Origin: Arachis hypogaea
Taxonomy: Eukaryota > Streptophyta > Magnoliopsida > Fabales > Fabaceae
DNA length: 64,000 bases
Direction of reading: 5' to 3'
NCBI RefSeq assembly: GCF_003086295.3
Contig: NC_092042.1
Coordinates: forward strand, 38,859,419-38,923,418
Position 1 is the stretch's first letter. Each line of letters starts with the position of its first letter. The position numbers and the translations under genes are program-made. Of this stretch, positions 22,888 to 30,714 are shown piece after piece. The notes under the pieces were generated by a model. The model saw nothing but the letters and a program-made list of their open reading frames with translations. It was not told where the DNA came from and made no database searches.

Positions 22888-24012
22888 TTAGTGATGGCGG
22901 CTTGTTCTTCCTCTTGAAGATCCTATGGAGTGCTTGAGCTCCTCAATGTCTCTTCCTTGTCTTTGTTGCTCCTCTCTCATGATTCTTTGATCTTCACTAA
23001 TTTCATGGAGGAGAATGGAATGTTCTTGGTGCTCCACCCTTAGTTGTCCCATGTTGGAACTCAATTCTCCTAGGGAGGTGTTTAGTTGCTCCCAATAGTT
23101 TTGTGGAGGAAAGTGCATCCCTTGAGGCATCTCAGGGATCTGATGATGAGAGGGGTCTCTTGTTTGCTCCATCCTCTTCTTAGTGATGGGCTTGTCCTCA
23201 TCAATGGGGATGTCTCCCTCTATGTCAACTCCAACTGAATAACAGAGGTGGCAAATGAGATGAGGAAAGGCTAACCTTGCCAAGGTAGAGGACTTGTCCG
23301 CCACCTTATAAAGTTCTTGGGATATAACCTCATGAACTTCTATTTCTTCTCCAATCATGATGCTATGAATCATGATAGCCCGGTCTATAGTAACTTCGGA
23401 CCGGTTGCTAGTGGGAATGATTGAGCATTGGATAAACTCCAACCATCCCCTAGCCACAGGCTTGAGATCGTGCCTTCTCAGTTGAACCGACTTCCCCCTT
23501 GAATCTCTCTTCTATTGGGCGCCCTCTTCACAAATGACTGTGAGGACTTGGTCCAACCTTTGATCAAAGTTGACCCTTCTAGTGTAAGGGTGTTCATCTC
23601 CTTGCATCATGGGCAAGTTGAATGCCAACCTCACATTTTCTGGACTAAAATCCAAGTATTTTCCCCGAACCATAGTAAGCCAATTCTTTGGGTCCGAGTT
23701 CATACTTTGATCATGGTTCTTGGTGATCCATGCATTGGCATAGAATTCTTGAACCATTAAGATTCCGACTTGTTGAATGGGGTTGGTAAGAACTTCCCAA
23801 CCTCTTCTTCGGATCTCATGTTGGATCTCCGGATATTCACTCATTTTGAGTTTGAAAGGGACCTCGGAGATCACCTTCTTCAAGGCCACAACTTCATAGA
23901 AGTGGTCTTGATGCACCCTTGAGATGAATCTTTCCATCTCCCATGACTCGGAGGTGGAAGCTTTTTCCTTCCCTTTCCTCTTTCTAGAGGTTTCTCCGGC
24001 CTTGGATGCCAT
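22888..24012 (-). pseudogene. ORF2 of the non-autonomous unit, one nonsense codon
   Basis: ATG at 24010-24012 (MASKAGETSRKRKGKEK, a basic possible nuclear-targeting start). About 374 codons. The conserved 'putative plant transposon protein' core is at about residues 60-260 (VRGKYLDFSPENVRLAFNLP; NRSEVTIDRAIMIHSIM), followed by a Gln/Glu-rich, coiled-coil-prone C-terminus. One TAG at 23512-23514 replaces the Trp codon (TGG) of the copy at 59900-60970; the frame is otherwise open to 22888. It has its own upstream array and TATA box. Function unknown. Confidence 0.75.
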
Positions 24013-24049
24013 AAATGGTTATGGAAAAATAAAAAGCAATGCTTTTACC

Positions 24050-24085
24050 ACACCAAACTTAAAAGGTTTGCTCGTCCTCGAGCAA
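24050..24085 (-). other. Hairpin plus polypurine-like module upstream of ORF2
   Basis: Minus strand: GCTCGAGGACGAGC (24070-24083), then TTTTAAGTTTGGTGTG, ending about 40 bp before the ORF2 ATG. It is a second copy of the module that precedes the 3' LTR. Confidence 0.7.
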
Positions 24086-24203
24086 AAGAAGAAAGAAGAG
24101 AGTAGAAGAAGAAGAAATGAAGGAGATGGAGATGGCTTTGTGGTTCGGCCAAAGGGGGAGAAGTAGTGTTTAGGTTGTGTGAAAATGAAGGAGTGAAGAT
24201 GGG

Positions 24204-24211
24204 TTTATATA
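24204..24211 (-). promoter_or_regulatory. Internal TATA box for ORF2
   Basis: TATATAAA on the minus strand, about 192 bp before the ORF2 ATG and 300 bp after the palindrome array. Positional equivalents lie at 61161-61168, 30057-30064 and 43360-43367. The DNA from here to 24440 is C-rich on the minus strand, unlike the A/T-rich leaders. Confidence 0.55.
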
Positions 24212-24515
24212 GGGGTGGGGAGAGGGGTAGTGTTCGGTTAAGGGAGGGTGGGTTTGGGAGGGAAAGTGTTTTGAATTTGAATGGTGAGGTAGGTGGGGTT
24301 TTATGAAGGATGGATGTGAGTGGTGAAGAGAAAGATGGGATTTGATAGGTGAAGGGTTTTTGGGGAAGAGGTGTTGAGGTGATTGGTGAATGGGTGAAGA
24401 AGAGAGAGAGTGGTGGGGTAGGTGGAGATCCTGTGGGGTCCACAGATCCTAAGGTGTCAAGGAAAAGTCATCCCTGCACCAAGTGGCGAGCAAAAATGCC
24501 CTTTGTGCCAATTCT

Positions 24516-24684
24516 GGCGTTAAACGCCGTGCTGGTGCCCATTTCTGGCGTTTAACGCCAAGTTCTTGCCCTTTACTGGCGTTTAACGCCAGTCTGGTGC
24601 CCATTTCGGGCGTTAAACGCCCAGAATGGTGCCAGACTGGACGTTAAACGCCCATCTGCTAGCCTTACTGGCGTTTAAACGCCA
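24516..24684 (-). repeat. Phased palindrome array upstream of ORF2 (six units)
   Basis: Six units of GGCGTT(T/A)AACGCC or GGCGTTTAAACGCC start at 24516, 24547, 24578, 24609, 24640 and 24670, spacing 31, 31, 31, 31 and 30. The palindromes are 13 or 14 bases and the spacers 18 (17 once). Spacers are similar but not identical (GGTGCC and TTCTG recur). Confidence 0.95.
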
Positions 24685-24825
24685 GCAGGATCTTCCTCCA
24701 GGGTGTGCTATTTTTCTTTCTATTTTTCATTCTGTTTTTGCTTTTTCAATTGATTTTGTGACTTCTCATGATCATCAACCTACAGAAAACATAAAATAAC
24801 AAAGGAAAATAGATAAAACATAACA

Positions 24826-24850
24826 TTGGGTTGCCTCCCAACAAGCGCTT
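24826..24850 (-). other. Conserved TTGGGAGGCAACCCAA hairpin
   Basis: Minus strand AAGCGCTTGTTGGGAGGCAACCCAA, about 40 bp after the gag-protease stop. Stem TTGGG/CCCAA. Present in all Athila-type copies here and, modified, at 13316. From memory it is widespread in plant Athila and Tat-like elements at this position. Confidence 0.7.
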
Positions 24851-24890
24851 CTTTAATGTCAGTAGCTTGACAGAGGGCTCTCATGGAGCC

Positions 24891-27230
24891 TCAGAGATGC
24901 TCAGAGCAATGTTGGAACCTCCCAACACCAAACTTAGAGTTTGAGTGTGGGGGTTCAACACCAAACTCAGAATTTGGTTGTGGCCTCCCAACACCAAACT
25001 TAGAGTTTGACTGTGGGGGCTCTGTTTGGCTCTGTTTTGAGGGAAGCTCTTCATGCTTCCTCTCCATGATGACAGATGGATATCCTTGAGCCTTAAACAC
25101 AAAGGATTCTTCACTCACTTGAATGATCAATTCTCCTTTATCAACATCAATCACAGCCTTTGCTGTGGCTAGGAAGGGTCTGCCAAGGATGATGGATTCA
25201 TCCATGCACTTCCCAGTCTCTAGGACTATGAAATCAGCAGGGATGTAATGGTCTTCAACCTTTACCAGAACATCCTCTACAAGTCCATAAGCTTGTTTTC
25301 TTGAGTTGTCTGCCATCTCTAGTGAGATTTTTGCAGCTTGCACCTCAAAGATCCCTAGCTTCTCCATTACAGAGAGAGGCATGAGGTTTACACTTGACCC
25401 TAGGTCACACAAGGCCTTCTTGAAGGTCATGGTGCCTATGGTACAAGGTATTGAAAACTTCCCAGGATCCTGTCTCTTTTGAGGCAGTTTCTGCCTAGAC
25501 AAGTCATCCAGTTCTTTGGTGAGCAAAGGGGGTTCATCCTCCCAAGTCTCATTTCCAAATAACTTGTCATTTAGCTTCATGATTGCTCCAAGGTATTTAG
25601 CAACTTGCTCTTCAGTGACATACTCATCCTCTTCAGAGAAAGAATACTCATCAGAGCTCATGAATGGCAGAAGTAAATCCAATGGGATCTCTATGGCCTC
25701 AGTGTGAGCCTCAGATTCCCATGGTTCCTCATTGGGGAATTCATTGGAGGTCAGTGGACGTCCATGAAGGTCTTCCTCAGTGGCGTTCACTGCCTCTCCC
25801 TCCTCTCCAAATTTGACCATGTTGATGGCCTTGCACTCTCCTTTTGGATTTTCTTCTGTATTGCTTGGAAGAGTACTAGGAGGGAGTTCAGTAATTTTCT
25901 TGCTCAGCTGACCCACTTGTGCCTCCAAATTTCTAATGAAGGACCTTGTTTCAGTCATGAAACTTTGAGTGATTTTGATTAGATTAGAGACCATGGTTGC
26001 TAAGTCAGAGGTGTTCTGCTTAGAACTCTCTGTCTGTTGCTGAGAAGATGATGGAAAAGGCTTGCTATTGCTAAACCTGTTTCTTCCACCATTATTATTG
26101 TTGAAACCTTGTTGAGGTCTCTGTTGATCCTTCCATGAGAGATTTGGATGATTTCTCCATGAAGGATTATAGGTGTTTCCATAGGGTTCTCCCATGTAAT
26201 TCACCTCTTCCATTGAAGGGTTCTCAGGATCATAAGCTTCTTCTTCAGATGAAGCCTCCTTAGTACTACCTGGTGCATTTTGCATTCCAGACAGACTTTG
26301 AGAAATCATATTGACTTGCTGAGTCAATATTTTGTTCTGAGCCAATATGGCAATCAGAGTGTCAATCTCAAGAACTCCTTTCTTCTGATTTGTCCCATTG
26401 TTCACAGGATTCCTTTCAGAAGTGTACATGAATTGGTTATTTGCAACCATTTCAATTAGTTCTTGAGCTTCTGTAGGCGTCTTCTTCAGATGAAGAGATC
26501 CTCCAGCAGAGCTATCTAAAGACATCTTGGACAGTTCAGACAGACCATCATAGAAAATACCTATGATGCTCCACTCAGAAAGCATATCAGAGGGACACTT
26601 TCTGATTAATTGTTTGTATCTTTCCCAAGCTTCATAGAGGGATTCTCCTTCCTTCTGTCTGAAGGTTTGGACTTCCACTCTAAGCTTACTCAATTTTTGA
26701 GGTGGAAAGAACTTTGCCAAGAAGGCATTGACTAGCTTTTCCCAAGAGTTCAGGCTTTCTTTAGGTTGTGAGTCCAACCATGTTCTAGCTCTGTCTCTTA
26801 CAGCAAAAGGGAAGAGCATAAGCCTGTAGACCTCAGGGTCAACCCCATTAGTCTTGACAGTGTCACAGATTTGCAAGAACTCAGCTAAGAACTGATGAGG
26901 ATCTTCCAGTGGAAGTCCATGGAACTTGTAATTCTGTTGCATTAGAGAAACTAATTGAGGCTTAAGCTCAAAGTTGTTTGCTCCAATGGCAGGGATAGAG
27001 ATGCTTCTCCCATAGAAGTCGGGAGTAGGTGCAGTAAAGTCACCCAGCACCTTCCTTGCATTGTTGGCATTGTTGTTGTTTTCGGCTGCCATGTCTTCTT
27101 CTTCTTTGAAGATTTCTGTTAGGTCCTCTACAGAGAGTTGTGCCTTAGCTTCTCTTAGCTTTCGCTTCAAGGTCCTTTCAGGTTCAGGGTCAGCCTCAAC
27201 AAGAATGCTTTTGTCTTTGCTTCTGCTCAT
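24891..27230 (-). CDS. Intact Gag-protease polyprotein of a non-autonomous Athila-type element
   Basis: 779 codons, ATG at 27228-27230 (MSRSKDKSILVEAD), no stop or shift. Retrotransposon Gag core at about residues 95-230 (LMLFPFAVRDRARTWLDSQP, ESLYEAWERYKQL). A Asn/Gly/Ser-rich stretch around 380-400 stands where a zinc knuckle might be; no CCHC motif is visible. Retropepsin-like protease at about 590-690: ALCDLGSSVNLMP at 606 (Asp 609, DLGS instead of the usual DTGA) and IILGRPFLAT at about 685. The C-terminus (about 735-775) is three 11-residue repeats around NSKFGVG. It ends before RT. Expected role: capsid assembly and Gag cleavage, with RT and integrase supplied by an autonomous relative. 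Confidence 0.9.
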   Translation of the reverse strand: MSRSKDKSILVEADPEPERTLKRKLREAKAQLSVEDLTEIFKEEEDMAAENNNNANNARKVLGDFTAPTPDFYGRSISIPAIGANNFELKPQLVSLMQQNYKFHGLPLEDPHQFLAEFLQICDTVKTNGVDPEVYRLMLFPFAVRDRARTWLDSQPKESLNSWEKLVNAFLAKFFPPQKLSKLRVEVQTFRQKEGESLYEAWERYKQLIRKCPSDMLSEWSIIGIFYDGLSELSKMSLDSSAGGSLHLKKTPTEAQELIEMVANNQFMYTSERNPVNNGTNQKKGVLEIDTLIAILAQNKILTQQVNMISQSLSGMQNAPGSTKEASSEEEAYDPENPSMEEVNYMGEPYGNTYNPSWRNHPNLSWKDQQRPQQGFNNNNGGRNRFSNSKPFPSSSQQQTESSKQNTSDLATMVSNLIKITQSFMTETRSFIRNLEAQVGQLSKKITELPPSTLPSNTEENPKGECKAINMVKFGEEGEAVNATEEDLHGRPLTSNEFPNEEPWESEAHTEAIEIPLDLLLPFMSSDEYSFSEEDEYVTEEQVAKYLGAIMKLNDKLFGNETWEDEPPLLTKELDDLSRQKLPQKRQDPGKFSIPCTIGTMTFKKALCDLGSSVNLMPLSVMEKLGIFEVQAAKISLEMADNSRKQAYGLVEDVLVKVEDHYIPADFIVLETGKCMDESIILGRPFLATAKAVIDVDKGELIIQVSEESFVFKAQGYPSVIMERKHEELPSKQSQTEPPQSNSKFGVGRPQPNSEFGVEPPHSNSKFGVGRFQHCSEHL

Positions 27231-28739
27231 ATGAAAGAGAAGAAAACAAGGAAATATGGAATCCTCTATTTCACAGTATAGAGATTCTTTGAGGTGTCAG
27301 AGGAAAAGAAAAATAGAAGGAAAAGGTAGAAAATTCGAACTTATCAAGAAAGATGGAGTTCGAATTATGCATTAAGGAATAGTGTTAGTCCATAAATAGA
27401 AGGATGTGAGAAGAGGGGAAGAAATTTTCGAAAATTAAGTAAAAGATTTTGAAAAACATTTTGAAAAACTTTAATTGATTTTCGAAAACCAAGATTGAGA
27501 AAGAAGTAAAGTGATTTTTGAAAAAGATTTTGAAATTAGAAATCAAAAAGATTTTGATTGAAAACTATTTTGAAAAAGATGTGGTTAAGAAGATATGATT
27601 GGTTTTAAAAAAGATGTGATTGAGAAGATATGAGTTGAAAAACATTTTAAAAAGATTTGATTTTAAAAATTAATAACTTGGCTAACAAGAAAAGATATGA
27701 TTCAAACATTAAACCTTTCTCAGCAGAAAAGGCAACATACTTGAAATGTTGAATCAAATCATTAATTGATAGCAAGTATCTTTGAAAATGAAAAGAAATT
27801 GATTTTGAAAACATATGATCGAATAGATATGATTTGAAAAAGATTTGATTTTGAAAAATTTTGAAAACCTGAAAAAAAAATTTGAATTAAAAACAGAATC
27901 TTCCCTCTTGTGCCATCCTGGCGTTAAACGTCCAGAATGGTGCACATTTTGGCGTTTAACGCCCAAACTACTACCCTTTTGGGCGTTAAACGCCCAGCCA
28001 GGCACCCTGGCTGGCGTTTAAACGCCAATTTGCCCTTCTTCACTGGGCGTTTTGAACGCCCAGCTTTTTCTATGTAATTCCTCTGCAGTATGTTCTAAAT
28101 CTTCAATTTTCTGTATTATTGACTTGAAAAGACACAAATTAAAATTTTTTGGATTTTGTAATAATCAACATGTAACTAAAATCAAATAACAATGCATACA
28201 AGAAACCAAACTTAGCAGTTTGTATACTATTGACACTAACAAAATGAGAATGCATATGAGACACATAAACACTCAAGTCAATAGAATTCAAAGATCAGAG
28301 CAATGAAATCATCAAGAACAACTTGAAGATTAATGAAGACACATGCATGAGTGCAAGAAGAACAAAAACATGCAATTGACACCAAACTTAAAATGAGACT
28401 CTAGACTCAAACAAGAAATTTTTGGATTTTATGATTTTGTAATTTTTTTTGTGGTTTTTCGAAAATTGAGTGGAAAAAGAAAATAAAGATATCAAAATTC
28501 TTAATGAGAATTCCAGGAATCATGCAATGTTAGTCTAAAGCTTTAGTCTAAAGAAATTAGACATGGCTAGCCAGGCTTCAGCAGGACATTGCATTCAAGA
28601 GCTAAATTGATGAAAATCAATCAGCTTTGGTGATGATAAGAACATCACCTTGAAACACTAGAATTCATTCTTAAGAACTCTGAAGAAAAGTACCTAATCT
28701 AAGCAACAAGATGAACCGTCAGTTGTCCAAACTCAACAA
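27231..28739 (-). other. Leader of the non-autonomous unit, with its own palindrome array
   Basis: About 1.5 kb of A/T-rich untranslated sequence. Palindromes start at 27920, 27951, 27982, 28013 and 28046 (spacing 31, 31, 31, 33). It also has a GACACCAAACTTAAAAT motif near 28378 and the conserved CGTCAGTTGT block beside the primer site. The plus-strand element carries an equivalent array at 39430-39575. Confidence 0.75.
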
Positions 28740-28757
28740 TCCCCGGCAACGGCGCCA
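28740..28757 (-). other. Internal (second) primer binding site
   Basis: Perfect TGGCGCCGTTGCCGGGGA on the minus strand, inside the composite element and next to the LTR fragment at 28764. Together with 36253-36270 the composite has two primer sites. Confidence 0.85.
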
Positions 28758-28763
28758 AAAACT

Positions 28764-29078
28764 TGGTGCACGAAATTGCAATCACACTTTTGCAATCCCG
28801 CACAACTAACCAGCAAGTGCACTGGGTCGTCCAAGTAATACCTTATGTGAGTAAGGGTCGATCCCACGGAGATTGTCGGCTTGAAGCAAGCTATGGTTAT
28901 CTTGTAACTCTTAGTCAGGATATCAATAATTATCAGGTTTGATTGTGAAAAGTAAAGAACATGAAATAAGTACTTATTTTGCAGTAATGGAGAATAGGTT
29001 GAGGTTTTGGAGATGCTCTATCTTCTGAATCTCTGCTTTCCTACTGTCTTCTTCTCCAAGCACGCTAGGTTCCTTCCA
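28764..29078 (-). repeat. LTR fragment (U5 end) fused to ORF2
   Basis: Begins TGGTGCACGAAATTGCAATC, the U5 end type seen at 2443 and not the one of the outer LTRs. About 310 bp of LTR homology then stop inside an ORF2. Both parental sequences contain TTCCAT at the join (about 29071-29078). Confidence 0.8.
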
Positions 29079-29913
29079 TTGACTTCTTGGTGATTGGATG
29101 TTCAATGGGTATGAATTCATCTACTCCCATCTTCACCCCAGCCTCTTTATAGAGCAAGGAGATCAAGCTTGGGTAAGGCAGTTTAGCTTCAATGGAATTC
29201 TTATTTGCAATTGTGTAGATCTCACAAGCAATCAGATGATGAACCTCTACTTCTTTTCCAAGCATAATGCAATGAATCATCACTGCTCTCTTGATAGTGA
29301 CCTCAGAACGGTTGCTAGTGGGCAATATGGAACGCCCAATAAAGTCTAGCCAGCCTCTTGCAATTGGTTTGAGGTCTCCCCTCTTGAGTTGGTTTGGGAC
29401 ACCTTTTGAATTGGTTATCCACTTAGTTCCAGGGAGGCAAATGTCCTCTAGAACTTGATCCAACCCCTTATCTGCTCTCACCGTTCTCCTATTAAAGGAT
29501 TCAGGATCATCTTGCAGTTGAGGCAATTTGAAGACCTCTCTTATTTTGTCCAGATGGAAGTAGATAACTTTCCCTCTGACCATGGTTCTGTAAGTATGGA
29601 AAGCAGTTCCAGTCATTCTCTGCTTACCTGTCAGCCACAGATTTGAGTAGAATTCATGAACCATATTTCTTCCAACTTTTATCTCAGGATTGGTTAGAAC
29701 TTCCCATCCTCTGTTTCAAATTTGCTCTTGGATCCCCGGATATTCATCTTCTTTCAGATCGAATTTGACTTCCGGGATCACTGACCTCAGACCCATTATT
29801 TTGTGATAACGGTCTTCATATTCTTTGGTTAAGAACTTCTCTTGATTCCAAAGATTCTTTGGATTATTCTCTTTCTTTCCTCTTAAATTGGTTTGTTTTC
29901 CCTTAGGAGTCAT
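29079..29913 (-). pseudogene. ORF2 of the autonomous unit, truncated
   Basis: ATG at 29911-29913 (MTPKGKQTNLRGKK). It has the conserved core of the family (VRGKVIYFHLDKIREVFKLP; NRSEVTIKRAVMIHCIM). One in-frame TGA at 29716-29718, probably from CGA. The C-terminus is lost at the LTR junction: after PITKKSM the frame runs into LTR sequence and stops by 29065. It is the same subtype as the copies at 1-738 and 56386-57308, differing from the non-autonomous ORF2 subtype. Confidence 0.75.
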
Positions 29914-29951
29914 GATCTTGATGAATCTTGGCTTAGTGATCACGGAAAAGC

Positions 29952-29988
29952 ACACCAAACTTAGAGGTTTGCTTGTCCTCAAGCAAAA
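29952..29988 (-). other. Hairpin plus polypurine-like module upstream of ORF2
   Basis: Minus strand GCTTGAGGACAAGC (29971-29984), then CTCTAAGTTTGGTGTG, 40 bp before the ORF2 ATG. Same arrangement as at 24050. Confidence 0.7.
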
Positions 29989-30056
29989 GAAAGGAAATAG
30001 GAGAGAGGGGAGGAGAGAAATTCGAATGGTGTAGGGAAATAGGGTGGCCGAACATG

Positions 30057-30064
30057 TATTTATA
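30057..30064 (-). promoter_or_regulatory. Internal TATA box for ORF2 (TATAAATA)
   Basis: Perfect TATAAATA on the minus strand, about 144 bp before the ORF2 ATG. The palindrome array lies about 250 bp upstream. Confidence 0.55.
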
Positions 30065-30313
30065 AGGGAGGGGGGAGAGATTTCGAAAATTTTGAAAGAG
30101 ATTTGAGAAGATATGGAGAGAATTTGAGAGAAATTTGAGTTTTTGAAGAAGATTTGGGATGGATTTGAGAGAGATTTGAAGATTGATTTTAATTTTTGAA
30201 AATTTGAAGGTGAATGATGTTTGAAATGTGTTTATGTAGAAAAGTATGGATCAAAAAAGGAAAGTTTGAAAAAAATTTAATCGGAAAGCAAAATCTCAGT
30301 CCCCCACCTTTCT

Positions 30314-30550
30314 GGCGTTAAACGCCCAGAATGGTATCCATTCTGGCGTTTAACGCCCATTTGTTGGCCATTGTGGGCGTTTAACGCCCAGCTAGGTGCC
30401 CTGGCTGGCGTTAAACGCCAGAATTCCCTTTGTCACTGGGCGTTTTGCTAAACGCCCAGGATGCTGCACGCCTGGCGTTAAACGCCCAGAATGGTGCCCA
30501 TTCTGGCGTTTAACACCCAAAGTACCCCTTACTGGCATTTTTTCGCCAGT
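30314..30550 (-). repeat. Phased palindrome array upstream of ORF2 (eight units)
   Basis: Units start at 30314, 30345, 30376, 30407, 30439, 30474, 30505 and 30534. The spacing is 31 except around the long unit at 30439 (GGCG-TTTTGCTAA-ACGCC). Confidence 0.95.
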
Positions 30551-30656
30551 AAGCTCTTTTTCTCTGCTTTTTGCACTGAATCCTTCTGTAACTCTGTGAA
30601 TTCCTTCATTTTTGATACTTGCCCTTGTAGAAACAAAACATATAACCTGCTAATGA

Positions 30657-30682
30657 CTGGGTTACCTCCCAGCAAGCGCTTC
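30657..30682 (-). other. Conserved GGGAGGTAACCC hairpin
   Basis: Minus strand GCGCTTGCTGGGAGGTAACCC, about 33 bp after the pol stop. One base differs from the TTGGGAGGCAACCCAA form. Confidence 0.65.
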
Positions 30683-30714
30683 TTTATTGTCTTTAGCTGG
30701 ACCTTCACTGAGGA

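Noticed and set aside
24516..24684. CRISPR-like array (short palindromic repeats with constant 18-bp spacers)
   Set aside because: Plant retrotransposon DNA with repeats of only 13-14 bases, similar spacers and no cas genes; the same units occur in LTRs, leaders and coding sequence.
25516..25982. Plus-strand ORFs opposite gag-protease (also 62458-62924)
   Set aside because: Antisense shadows of the conserved minus-strand gag-protease; they recur only because the coding strand is conserved.
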